From Massilia sp. YIM B02443 (GTDB taxonomy: Bacteria; Pseudomonadota; Gammaproteobacteria; Burkholderiales; Burkholderiaceae_D), in NCBI RefSeq assembly GCF_030411955.1, contig NZ_JASNRA010000010.1, positions 105,998-169,997 on the forward strand: 64,000 nucleotides of DNA, written 5' to 3'. Position numbers and translations under genes: made by a program. This document shows positions 8,027-16,502 of this stretch, piece by piece. A model generated the notes under the pieces. The model was not told the DNA's origin. It saw nothing but the letters and a program-made list of their open reading frames with translations, and did not search any database. How positions within the stretch are numbered: position 1 is the stretch's first letter; each line of letters begins with the position of its first letter.

Positions 8027-9721
8027 TCAGTGACGGCGCAGCGTGCCCAGCGCCGTGTCGAATTCGCGGGTGCCGCGCCGCAGGTCGGCGACGATGCATC
8101 CCTTGTTCATGACCAGCAGGCGGTCGGCGATTTCCGCTTCGCGCCGCAGGTGGGTGGCCAGCAGCACCGTGCGTCCCGCCGCGTGGCGCGCCAGGCGCGC
8201 CAGCACGTCGCTGGCGGTGGCGCCGTCCAGCGCTTCGGTCGGTTCGTCCAGCAGCCAGAAGTCGGCGCCGCGCAGCAGCAGGCGCGCCAGCGCCAGGCGG
8301 CGCGACTGGCCGCCCGACAAACCCAGGCCGCCCTCGCCGAGGCGCGTGTCCAGGCCCTGGGCCAGGGCGCGCACGTCGGCTTCCAGGCCGGCTGCGCGCA
8401 GCGCATCCCACAGCTGTTCGTCGCTGGCGCCTGGATCGGCCAGGCGCAGGTTGTCGCGCAGGCTGTCCTGGAACAGTTCCGTGCGCTGGGTGAGCCAGGT
8501 GCAGGGACGGGCCAGCACTTCGCCCGATTGCGCCACGACTTCGCCGGCGGCCAGCGCCAGCAGCGTCGATTTACCTGCGCCGCTGGCGCCGATGACGGCG
8601 ACGCGTTCGCCGGCGTCGATGCGCAGCGTGATGTCGTGCAGGGCCGCGCCATCGCGGCCGGCGTGGACGACCGTGGCGCCGTACAGGCACAGGGCGTCGC
8701 TGTCATGGCCGGCGGGTGCGGCGATCGCGGTGTCTTCATCGCGCAGGCGCGGTCCGAGGCGGCGCGCGGCCAGCCAGCTGCGGCCGGCCTCGATGGCGCC
8801 GCGGCGCAGCGCCGCGAACGGCTCCAGCGCGGCCAGCGCGATCAGCAAGGCCAGCGCAGCGCTCGGCGCGCCCAGCCCCTGGTATTGCGCCAGCGCGCCG
8901 ACCGCCAGCAGGGTCGCCGCCACCGTCAGGTGCCCGCCGACCGCATAGGTCCAACCGGCGCCGGTGTCGAGCCGGTGCAGCGCATCGTCGGCGCGCGCCA
9001 GTCTGGCGTCGGTGTGCGTCAAGGCTTCGCACTGCGCGCCCAGGCGCCCGACCATGGCCAGGTCGGTCTGGCCGGCGACCAGGTCGATCGCCCCGGCGCG
9101 CAGCCGTTCCAGGGCGCGGGCGCGGCGCAGCGCCACCTTGCGGCCGGCGCGGGCGGCGACCAGCGCGGCGCCCAGGCCGAAGGCCAGCAGCCAGGCGAAT
9201 AGCGCCAGGCCGAGGCGCCAGTCCATCATGCCCAGCACCAGGCCGCCCAGCAGCGCCGCGCCAAAGGCGGCAATGGCCGGCACCAGCAGACGCAGGTAGA
9301 TCGCATCCAGTGCGTCGATGTCGCTGGTCAGGCGGAACAGCAGGCGCGCCGGACGACGCAACAGTGCGCGTGCCGCCTGCGGCTGGGCCCAGCCGCGGAA
9401 CAGCCGTTCGCGCAGCGCGGCCAGCACGCCCAGGGTGGCGTCGTGGGTCACCACGCGCTCGGCGTAGCGCCCGAAGGTGCGGCCCAGGGCCAGCAGGCGG
9501 ATCGAGGCGCTCGGCACGAACACGTTGAAGCCGGCCAGTCCGGCGGCCGTGAGGCCGGCCAGCGCGGTGGCGGTGATGAACCAGCCCGAGGTGCCCAGCA
9601 GCGCCATCCCGGCCAGCACCACCAGCGTCGACAGAAAAGCGCCGAGCAGCATGCGGCGCCCGCCGTTGCGGGCGAACAGGGCCAATACAGGAGTCAGATC
9701 GTTGGGACGTTTCGCATTCAT
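8027..9721 (-). CDS. cydC: ABC transporter CydC (cytochrome bd assembly)
   Basis: A 564-residue fused membrane-ATPase half transporter. The N-terminal half has six predicted membrane helices (GMALLGTSGWFITATALAG is typical of CydC). The C-terminal half has Walker A GASGAGKST, signature LSGGQ and Walker B FWLLDEPTEALD. With CydD it forms a heterodimer that binds haem and affects periplasmic cysteine/glutathione balance, which is required for bd oxidase maturation. The start overlaps the cydD stop by four bases (ATGA), which indicates translational coupling. Confidence 0.93.
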   Translation of the reverse strand: MNAKRPNDLTPVLALFARNGGRRMLLGAFLSTLVVLAGMALLGTSGWFITATALAGLTAAGLAGFNVFVPSASIRLLALGRTFGRYAERVVTHDATLGVLAALRERLFRGWAQPQAARALLRRPARLLFRLTSDIDALDAIYLRLLVPAIAAFGAALLGGLVLGMMDWRLGLALFAWLLAFGLGAALVAARAGRKVALRRARALERLRAGAIDLVAGQTDLAMVGRLGAQCEALTHTDARLARADDALHRLDTGAGWTYAVGGHLTVAATLLAVGALAQYQGLGAPSAALALLIALAALEPFAALRRGAIEAGRSWLAARRLGPRLRDEDTAIAAPAGHDSDALCLYGATVVHAGRDGAALHDITLRIDAGERVAVIGASGAGKSTLLALAAGEVVAQSGEVLARPCTWLTQRTELFQDSLRDNLRLADPGASDEQLWDALRAAGLEADVRALAQGLDTRLGEGGLGLSGGQSRRLALARLLLRGADFWLLDEPTEALDGATASDVLARLARHAAGRTVLLATHLRREAEIADRLLVMNKGCIVADLRRGTREFDTALGTLRRH

Positions 9722-11424
9722 GCCGCGCTCCGTTTGGTAAGGGGTTCGCCGAGGCGCACCACGCGGCCCAGGCGCGCGGCCAGGGCCAGGTCATGGGTGG
9801 CCACGATCAGGGTGCGGTCCTGGGCCAGCTGCAGCAGGGTGTCGATCACGGCGTCGGCGGTGTCGCGGTCGAGGTGGGCGGTCGGTTCGTCGACCAGCAG
9901 CAGGCCGGCCTGCGGCGCGGCGACCGCGCGCGCCAGCGCCAGGCGCACCAGTTCGCCGCCGGACAGGCCGCTGCCGCCCTCGCCCAGGCTGTCGTCGGGT
10001 GTGGCGTGCTGCACGTGGCCCAGGCCGGCGCGCTGCACGGCGGCGGTGACGGTGACGTGCGAGACGCCCGGCCGGCCCAGCGCCACGTTGGCGCGCACCG
10101 AGCCGGAGAACACGTGCGGCTTCTGGCCGATCCAGGCCATGCGGGTGCGCAGGTCGGCGGCGGTGTGCTCGTCCAGCGGCACGCCGCCGATGCGCACCGC
10201 GCCCGCAGTAGGGGCCACCAGGCCGGCGACGATCGACAGCAGCGTGGTCTTGCCGCTGCCGCTCGGGCCCACCAGCGCAATGTGCTCGCCGGCGCGGATA
10301 TACAGGTCTTCGTTGTCGAACAGCGCGGCTTCGCCGGCGTGGCCGAAGCGCAGGCCTTCGATGTCGACCGACGGCGCCTGTGGCACCCTGCCGGGCCGGC
10401 TGCGCAGGCGCTGCGGGTTCAGTGCGCCGGGCAGCGCCAGCGCGTCCTGCTGCAGTTTGCCGAGCGCTTCCAGCGCCGCTTCGCCGGACGCCTTGTCGTG
10501 CCACACCGCCGCCAGTTCGCGCAGCGGCTCGAAGAAGGCTGGCGCCAGCAGCAGCACGAACAGGCCCTGCTCCAGGCTCAAGCGCACGCCCCAGCTGCCC
10601 GGGCCGATCTCGCCCAGCAGATGGAAACCCACGTACACGGCGACCAGCGCCACGCCCAGCGCCGAGAACAGTTCCAGCGCGGTCGAGGAGAGAAAAGCGA
10701 TGCGCAGCACGCGCATGGTGCTGGCGCGCACGTTTTCGGCGCTGTCGCGCACGCGCCGGGCGGTAGCGTCCACCGCATCGAGCGCGCGCAGCGTCGACAG
10801 GCCGCGCAGGCGGTCGAGCAGGAAGCCGCTCATGCCGCCAATGACCTGCAGCTGCGCTTCACTGGCGGCCTTGGCGCGCCAGCCGATGACGGCCATGAAG
10901 ATCGGGATCAGGGGCGCGGCCAGCACCAGGATCAGCGCCGCCATCCACGAGTGATACGCCACCACCAGCGCGATCGCCGGCGGCACCAGCATCGTGCGCA
11001 TGCGCGCCGGCTGGTAGCGCACCAGCCATGGCAGCACGGCTTCGGCTTGCTCGGCCAGCACGCTGGCGGCCTGGCCGGACGGCAGGCGCGCACGGTCCAG
11101 CGGCGAGCGCGCCGCCAGGCTGGCTGCAGCATCGGCGCGCATCTGCGCCAGCTGCAGGCGCGAGGCGGCGAACAGGCGGCGCGCGCCCCAGGCTTCGCTG
11201 CTGGCGCGGATCACGCCCAGCGCCAGGTAGGCGACCGCCGGGACCAGCATCTCGAACAGGCCGGCGCCGTTGGCCAACTGCTGAACGGCCCAAGCCAGCA
11301 GCGCGGCCTGCGGGATCCACAGCAGCGCGGCGCTGCTCATCACCAGCGTGCCGAGGTTACCGGCAGCAGCGCGCGGCGACCGGCCGGGCGCGCTCGGCTT
11401 GTTGCGTCGGGTGCTTCGAGACAT
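9718..11424 (-). CDS. cydD: ABC transporter CydD (cytochrome bd assembly)
   Basis: A 568-residue ABC half transporter partnered with CydC. Membrane domain to about residue 320, then Walker A GPSGSGKTT, signature LSGGE and Walker B LLLVDEPTAHLD. The long open frame continues upstream to 11664, but the ATG at 11424 is chosen because GGAG sits just upstream and homology begins at the basic MSRSTRRNK stretch. It heads the cydDCABX array, an order that puts the assembly transporter before the oxidase. Confidence 0.93.
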   Translation of the reverse strand: MSRSTRRNKPSAPGRSPRAAAGNLGTLVMSSAALLWIPQAALLAWAVQQLANGAGLFEMLVPAVAYLALGVIRASSEAWGARRLFAASRLQLAQMRADAAASLAARSPLDRARLPSGQAASVLAEQAEAVLPWLVRYQPARMRTMLVPPAIALVVAYHSWMAALILVLAAPLIPIFMAVIGWRAKAASEAQLQVIGGMSGFLLDRLRGLSTLRALDAVDATARRVRDSAENVRASTMRVLRIAFLSSTALELFSALGVALVAVYVGFHLLGEIGPGSWGVRLSLEQGLFVLLLAPAFFEPLRELAAVWHDKASGEAALEALGKLQQDALALPGALNPQRLRSRPGRVPQAPSVDIEGLRFGHAGEAALFDNEDLYIRAGEHIALVGPSGSGKTTLLSIVAGLVAPTAGAVRIGGVPLDEHTAADLRTRMAWIGQKPHVFSGSVRANVALGRPGVSHVTVTAAVQRAGLGHVQHATPDDSLGEGGSGLSGGELVRLALARAVAAPQAGLLLVDEPTAHLDRDTADAVIDTLLQLAQDRTLIVATHDLALAARLGRVVRLGEPLTKRSAA

Positions 11425-11536
11425 GGTCTTTCTCCAGCAGATTTCGGGAGCGGCAGGCGTGCGTGCCCTCCTGCCGGCCTTGAACAGGCGGCATGCGGGC
11501 GCGGCGGGCCGCGGTGTCGTCAGGGGTGTGCGGGGG

Positions 11537-11896
11537 TCAGGCCAGCGACGGAGGCGCGCGGCTCGGGTGGGAAGCATCGACCACGGCGGTCGATGGCAGA
11601 TCCGGTTCCGGGAAGGCGATGGCAGGTTGCACGGCGGCGCATGCCAGCAAGGCGTTGGCGGCAATGCAGGCGGCAGCCAGCCCGGCCTGCGCCAGATGCT
11701 CCGCCGATTCGGCGCTGAGATGTTCGATTGGACCGTTTTCCAGCGCCAGCAGGCGGCCGGCGTCGATGCAGCCTTCGACCAGCGCCTTGCCGGCGCCGGA
11801 GGCCATGAACGCGTTCAGCGACGGACGCAGCACGCCCCACAGGATCGCCAGGGCGGCGAGCCAGAGGATGAAGGGGCGGGTGCGGTGCGGGTTCAT
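11537..11896 (-). CDS. Small membrane protein, possibly DUF2946-like
   Basis: A 119-residue protein with an N-terminal hydrophobic segment (PFILWLAALAILWGVLRPSL) and a second hydrophobic Ala-rich segment (about residues 70-92, containing two Cys). The arginine-rich start followed by a TM segment resembles DUF2946 proteins, but the His/Cys metal motifs of that family are not obvious. It sits at the head of the cyd gene array, 112 bases before cydD, so it may be the first gene of the operon. Function unknown. Confidence 0.5.
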   Translation of the reverse strand: MNPHRTRPFILWLAALAILWGVLRPSLNAFMASGAGKALVEGCIDAGRLLALENGPIEHLSAESAEHLAQAGLAAACIAANALLACAAVQPAIAFPEPDLPSTAVVDASHPSRAPPSLA

Positions 11897-11968
11897 GGTC
11901 GATCAGCTGTGTTGCGGCGCAAAATACATTTTGAATTTTCAGGAATTAGTGAAAGTATGCACCCAAAA

Positions 11969-11995
11969 TCTGTTGCTGTCAGCAAATTGAACAGA
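11969..11995. promoter_or_regulatory. Candidate operator between cyd operon and gbsR-type gene
   Basis: Two nested dyads lie in the divergent region: TTGCTGTCAGCAA (11973-11985, perfect palindrome around one central base) and TCTGTT...AACAGA (11969-11995). The position between the regulator and the cyd genes suggests a binding site for the GbsR-type regulator, which is an inference. Confidence 0.45.
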
Positions 11996-12124
11996 TAGCA
12001 GAGTGAGTTAGTCAGGTATTGACGGCGCTTTCCTGTTACCACGACAGAAACGCACTCGTATCCTGTGAAGCGCGGGCCTACGTGGGATAATTCAGGTTTC
12101 AAGAACATCGAAAAGTTGGCAACC

Positions 12125-12694
12125 ATGACTCCACTCGTCCAAACTTTTGTCAGCCACTTCGGCGAGATGGGCAGCCGCTGGGGCATCAACCGGACCGTGG
12201 GCCAGATCTACGCCCTGCTGTTCGTCAGCGAGCACCAGCTCAACGCGGACGACATCGGCGAGAAGCTCGGCATCTCGCGCTCCAACGTCAGCATCGGCCT
12301 CAAGGAACTGCAATCCTGGGGCCTAGTGCGCCTGACCCGCATCCCGGGCGACCGCCGCGAATACTTCGGTTCGCTGGGCGACGTGTGGGAAATCTTCCGC
12401 GTGGTGGCGGCCGAACGGCGCCGCCGTGAAGTCGCGCCCACGCTGTCGGTGCTGCGCGAATCGCTGATGGCCAACGCCAAGAACCCAGAAGACAAGTTCG
12501 CCCAGGAGCGCATGCGCGAGATGCACGAGCTGGTCGACCTGGCGAATAACTGGTTCGACGACCTGCAGCGCCTGTCGCCGGAATCGATGTCGCAGCTGAT
12601 GAAGATGGGTTCCAAGGTGCAGAAGCTGCTGTCGGCCAAGGACCGTCTGTTCGGCGCCGGCGCCAGGGAAGGCAAGGAAGTGAAAGAAGACTGA
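12125..12694 (+). CDS. GbsR/MarR-family transcriptional regulator
   Basis: A 189-residue winged-helix regulator of the GbsR branch of the MarR superfamily. The helix-turn-helix reads LNADDIGEKLGISRSNVSIGLKEL, followed by the wing GLVRLTRIPGDRREYF. A helical dimerisation region rich in Arg and Glu makes up the rest. The ATG at 12125 is preferred to the upstream start at 12065. The gene is divergent from the cytochrome bd genes with 228 bases between. This arrangement recurs in related genomes and suggests that it controls cyd expression; the signal is unknown. Confidence 0.8.
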   Translation: MTPLVQTFVSHFGEMGSRWGINRTVGQIYALLFVSEHQLNADDIGEKLGISRSNVSIGLKELQSWGLVRLTRIPGDRREYFGSLGDVWEIFRVVAAERRRREVAPTLSVLRESLMANAKNPEDKFAQERMREMHELVDLANNWFDDLQRLSPESMSQLMKMGSKVQKLLSAKDRLFGAGAREGKEVKED

Positions 12695-12801
12695 CGGTCG
12701 GCGCGCCGTGCTCAGGGCCTGTCCCGGCAGGTTATAGCCGTGCTCGCCGTTTTTCGTTGACGGGCTAGACTGGCGTTTTGATTGCCCCTCTACCCTTTCT
12801 C

Positions 12802-13374
12802 ATGAACATAGTCTGTATTGCCTGGGGCTCGCTGCTGTGGAAGCCGGGTTCCCTCAAGCTGGCCTCGGGCTGGCATCCCGGCGGCCCCAGGCTGCCACTC
12901 GAATTCGTGCGCCAGAGCGACGACAGTCCGGAGCTGGCGCTGGTGCTGTGCGAGAGCGCGCGCCCGATGCCTACGTATTGGGCCTATCTCGGTACCGATG
13001 ATCTCGATGAAGCTCGCGCCATGCTGCAGGAGCGCGAAAAGATCACGCCCGGGAAGCCGCATTGGGTCGGCAGCGTCCCAAGCGTCGATGGCGCCACGGC
13101 TGATGCGCGCATCGCCGCCTGGCTGGAGAAAAAACGCCTCGACGCCGCGGTGTGGACCGCAGTGCCGCCGAAGTTCGACGGCGAAAACGGCAACGTGCCG
13201 TCGCCGGACCAGGTGGTGGCCTGGCTGGACAGCTGCGAAGGTGAGCAGCGCGACGCGGCCGAGGACTATATCCGCCGCACTCCGGCGCACATCGACACCC
13301 GTTACCGCCGCATCATCGAAGCGCGCCTGGGCTGGACGCCGCTGCGCGAGGCGCACGTCACGCACATGCGCTGA
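12802..13374 (+). CDS. Hypothetical protein, possible gamma-glutamylcyclotransferase-like fold
   Basis: A 190-residue soluble protein. The first strand and loop, IVCIAWGSLLWKPG, resembles the YGSL loop of gamma-glutamylcyclotransferase-like folds, but the usual catalytic Glu is not identifiable by eye. The rest includes an AYLGTDDLDEARAML helix and a basic C-terminus (RYRRIIEARLGW). The ATG at 12802 is chosen over a TTG at 12778. It stands alone between the GbsR gene and another unknown gene. No function is assigned. Confidence 0.6.
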   Translation: MNIVCIAWGSLLWKPGSLKLASGWHPGGPRLPLEFVRQSDDSPELALVLCESARPMPTYWAYLGTDDLDEARAMLQEREKITPGKPHWVGSVPSVDGATADARIAAWLEKKRLDAAVWTAVPPKFDGENGNVPSPDQVVAWLDSCEGEQRDAAEDYIRRTPAHIDTRYRRIIEARLGWTPLREAHVTHMR

Positions 13375-13503
13375 CCGGATCGCGGCTGCAGGCCAAATTG
13401 CCCCTGTACAGCCGCGCCCATGTTTCAACCTAACAATAATGTGAGGTGTCCGGTCTAGGGACGGCAAGCTAAGCTTCTTGAGTGAAACTTTGCTGAACCG
13501 ACG

Positions 13504-14241
13504 ATGACAACGCTCCCGACGACCTCACTCGACAAACTGAGCACGCTCGGGCTGGTCACCGGCGAGCAGCGTGGCGCCATCCTCGCCCACCCCGACTATG
13601 TGGCCTTTGCCCAGCTTGGACAGCCGGACCAGCAACTGTTGTGGGCCTACCGGCACGGCTTGATCTCGCATCAGGAACTCGACGCCATGACCACGCTCGA
13701 GGAAACCGAGCGTGACCGGATCGTCGACACCGTCAATGAACAGATCGCCGACGAGATCTGCGACCACCACCGCCTGCTGGCGGACCAGTTGCTGATGCTG
13801 GGCCTGATCACGGACCAGCAGCGCGAGGAAGCGGCGCCGGACAATTATATGTGGCGCATCGACTCGGCAGCCGACATGCTGGTCGCGCTTTACGAAGACC
13901 ACGTCGTCCCGGCCCAGGACATCGTCGTCCTGCGCGAACGCGCCAAGGCCGAACGGCACCTGATCGACGGCGCCCGCCGCCTGCAGATCGTAGAGCAGGT
14001 GCACGGGCGCCTTGCGGCGGATCCGGAGTATGCCAGGCACATGGCGCGGCCAGCACAGGCGCCCCCGGTATCGGACCACGTGCTGCTTGTCATCGGCTTC
14101 CTGTGCTACTGGATGCTGCTGGTCGAAGAATGGCTTGCCGTCGGCATCGGCGTGCTGGGGGTTTGGATGATGGGCGGCCATCGCGGCCTGCTCAACCTGC
14201 TGTTCTGCGCGCTGGCCTGGTACAGCTTTTTGTGGCCGTGA
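13504..14241 (+). CDS. Hypothetical protein with C-terminal membrane segments
   Basis: A 245-residue protein not matched to a known family. Residues 1-185 are soluble, helical and rich in Asp, Glu, Gln and His (for example QIADEICDHHRLLADQLL). The last 55 residues contain two or three hydrophobic spans (VLLVIGFLCYWMLLVEEWL, VGIGVLGVWMM, LLNLLFCALAWYSFLW), so it is likely anchored by its C-terminus. The upstream gap holds a GC-rich stem around CGCGGCTG...CAGCCGCG that may terminate the previous gene. Confidence 0.55.
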   Translation: MTTLPTTSLDKLSTLGLVTGEQRGAILAHPDYVAFAQLGQPDQQLLWAYRHGLISHQELDAMTTLEETERDRIVDTVNEQIADEICDHHRLLADQLLMLGLITDQQREEAAPDNYMWRIDSAADMLVALYEDHVVPAQDIVVLRERAKAERHLIDGARRLQIVEQVHGRLAADPEYARHMARPAQAPPVSDHVLLVIGFLCYWMLLVEEWLAVGIGVLGVWMMGGHRGLLNLLFCALAWYSFLWP

Positions 14242-14284
14242 GCGGGATCGTCCTGCGCCCGTGCCACGGCCACATCGCAGCACC

Positions 14285-15058
14285 TCAATCGAATTTGCTG
14301 AAGTCCGGCTTGCGCTTTTCGAAGAAGGCAGTGAAGGCTTCTTTCGCCTCGGCGCCTTGCAGCATGGCGCTGAAACGCTCGTTCTCGGCGGCGATCGCCT
14401 CCCGGATCATCGGCGCGCGGGCGCGCTTCATCAGCGCCTTGGTGGTGCGGATCGAAGCGGGCGGCAGCTTGGCCAGCCTGGCGGCCTGGCCCTGGGCGAA
14501 GGCCAGCAGCTCGGGCGCCGGCAGCACGCGCGCGACGATGCCCATCTCCAGCGCTTCCTGGGCCAGGAAGGCTTCGCCCAGCAGCAGCTTTTCGGCGGCG
14601 CGGGTGTAGCCGGCCGCTTGCGCGACCAACAGCGACGAGGCGAATTCGGGGCACAGGCCGAGTTGGGTGAACGGCATCGAGAACTTCGCGTTATCGGCGG
14701 CGTAGACGAGGTCGCAGTGCATCAGGAGCGTGGTGCCGATGCCGACGGCGGCGCCGGCCACTGCAGCGACCACCGGCTTGGTGCAGCTCTCCAAGGCGGT
14801 CATGAACTGGAACACCGGTCGCTGCTCGGTCATCGCGCCTTCGCCGGCGTTGTTCAGGAAGTCGTCGAGGTCGTTACCGGCGGTGAAGATCTCGGGTTTG
14901 CCGGTGATCAGGATGGCGCGCACGGCGCTGTCGGCTTCGGCGGCGCGCAGGGCGTCGGCCATGGTCTGGTACATGGCGCCGGTGATGGCGTTCTTGCGTT
15001 CCAGGCGGTCGAATTCGAGGTTGAGGATGCCGTCGGATTGGGTGGTGAGGATGGACAT
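14285..15058 (-). CDS. Enoyl-CoA hydratase/isomerase
   Basis: A 257-residue crotonase-fold enzyme, normal in length. The oxyanion-hole regions are FTAGNDLDDF (about residue 57) and AAVAGAAVGIGTTLL (about residue 98). The position usually held by the second catalytic Glu (TQLGLCPEF) contains the Glu in PEF, consistent with hydratase or isomerase activity. The substrate is not predictable. It is downstream of the thiolase and bifunctional genes on the same strand and probably belongs to the fatty-acid degradation group. Confidence 0.85.
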   Translation of the reverse strand: MSILTTQSDGILNLEFDRLERKNAITGAMYQTMADALRAAEADSAVRAILITGKPEIFTAGNDLDDFLNNAGEGAMTEQRPVFQFMTALESCTKPVVAAVAGAAVGIGTTLLMHCDLVYAADNAKFSMPFTQLGLCPEFASSLLVAQAAGYTRAAEKLLLGEAFLAQEALEMGIVARVLPAPELLAFAQGQAARLAKLPPASIRTTKALMKRARAPMIREAIAAENERFSAMLQGAEAKEAFTAFFEKRKPDFSKFD

Positions 15059-15087
15059 GCTGCGGTCTCCGGGGGTGTTCTTGTGCT

Positions 15088-15125
15088 GGTTGGACGCGTC
15101 GGCGGCGAAGCCGCCAACCCTACGG
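15088..15125. repeat. REP-like palindromic element A
   Basis: GGCGGC-gaa-GCCGCC core flanked by GGTTGGACGCGT and AACCCTACGG. It shares both flanks with the elements at 15162, 26878 and 30227. It lies 3' of the minus-strand thiolase gene. Confidence 0.65.
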
Positions 15126-15161
15126 CGCGATATGCGGCGCCGGCGCGTTGATTCGAAAGCT

Positions 15162-15226
15162 GGATGGACGCGTGGGCGGGAGACCCCCCCACCCTACGGG
15201 TAGTTGGATCTTCCGCCCACGCGGTG
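15162..15226. repeat. REP-like palindromic element B (imperfect, double)
   Basis: GATGGACGCGTGGGCGGG-aga-CCCCCCCACCCTACGGG followed by a second CCGCCCACGCG block. It is a variant of element A, about 40 bases away in the same thiolase/hydratase gap. Confidence 0.6.
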
Positions 15227-15264
15227 CTACGCGGCGGTCGCTGATGCGCGCCGCCGTTCATGCA

Positions 15265-16461
15265 TTACACGCGCTCGATGATGCCGGCCGCACCCATGCC
15301 GGCGCCGACGCACATCGTCACCATGCCGTACTTCAGGTTGTTGCGGCGCAGGGCGTGCACCACGGTCGCGGCGCGGATCGCGCCGGTCGCGCCCAGCGGG
15401 TGGCCGAGGGCGATCGCGCCGCCCATCGGGTTGACCTTCGACTGGTCCAGGCCCAGGTCGCGGATCACGGCCAGCGCCTGCGCGGCGAAGGCTTCGTTCA
15501 GTTCGATCCAGTCCAGCTGGTCCTGGGTGATGCCGGCGGCGCGCAAGGCCGCAGGAATCGCTTCCTTCGGACCGATGCCCATGATCTCCGGCGGCACGCC
15601 GCGCACGGCGAAAGAGGAGAACTTGGCCAGCGGAGTCAGGTTGTGCTCCTTCAGGATCTTTTCGCTGACCACGATCAGGGCGCCGGCGCCATCCGACATC
15701 TGCGACGAGGTGGCGGCGGTGACGGTGCCCTTGGCCGCGAACACCGGCTTCAGTTTCGCCATCGATTCGATGCTGGCGTCGGCGCGCGGGCCTTCGTCGG
15801 TGTCGACGGTGCGGGTCTTGACGTCGACCTGGCCGGTGGCCAGGTTCGGCGTGCGGGTGACGACTTCCACCGGGGTGATCTCGTCCTTGAAGTACCCCGC
15901 TTGCTGGGCGGCGATGGCGCGGCGGTGCGATTCCAGGCCGAAGGCGTCCTGGTCTTCGCGCGACACCTTCCACTGGGTCGCCACCTTCTCGGCGGTCAGG
16001 CCCATGCCGTAGGCCAGGCCCACGTTCTCGTCCTTGAAGGTTTCCATGTTGATCGACGGGTGGTGGCCCATCATCGGCACCATCGACATCGATTCGACGC
16101 CGCCGGCGATCATCACGTCGGCCTCGCCCACGCGGATGCGGTCGGCGGCCATCGCCAGCGCGGTGATGCCCGAGGCGCAGTAGCGGTTGACGGTGACGCC
16201 GCCCACGGTGTGCGGCAGGCCGGCCAGCACCACCGAGTTACGGGCGATGTTGAAGCCCTGCTCCGCTTCCGGGAACGAGCAGCCGACGATGGCGTCGATG
16301 ATCAGGGCCGGGTCCAGGTTCGGCACGGCGGCCATGGCGCCCTTGATGGCGTGCACCAGGAGGTCGTCCGGGCGGGTGGTCTTGAACATGCCGCGCGGCG
16401 CCTTGCCGATCGGGGTACGGGTCGCGGCGACGATGTATGCGTCTTGAAGTTGTTTGCTCAT
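15265..16461 (-). CDS. fadA: Acetyl-CoA C-acyltransferase (thiolase)
   Basis: A 398-residue degradative thiolase catalysing the last step of beta-oxidation. The acyl-accepting cysteine is C95 in VNRYCASGIT. The His motif GHPLGATGA and the second Cys in CVGAGMGAAG are both near the C-terminus. The start MSKQLQDAYIVAATRTPIG at 16461 matches the family; an upstream extension to 16611 has no likeness. It follows the multifunctional protein gene by 41 bases, so they are probably one operon and one trifunctional pathway. Confidence 0.93.
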   Translation of the reverse strand: MSKQLQDAYIVAATRTPIGKAPRGMFKTTRPDDLLVHAIKGAMAAVPNLDPALIIDAIVGCSFPEAEQGFNIARNSVVLAGLPHTVGGVTVNRYCASGITALAMAADRIRVGEADVMIAGGVESMSMVPMMGHHPSINMETFKDENVGLAYGMGLTAEKVATQWKVSREDQDAFGLESHRRAIAAQQAGYFKDEITPVEVVTRTPNLATGQVDVKTRTVDTDEGPRADASIESMAKLKPVFAAKGTVTAATSSQMSDGAGALIVVSEKILKEHNLTPLAKFSSFAVRGVPPEIMGIGPKEAIPAALRAAGITQDQLDWIELNEAFAAQALAVIRDLGLDQSKVNPMGGAIALGHPLGATGAIRAATVVHALRRNNLKYGMVTMCVGAGMGAAGIIERV

Positions 16462-16502
16462 GTCAGTAATCCTGTTCTTTAGGCTTGTCAGTTGCGGACT
16501 GC

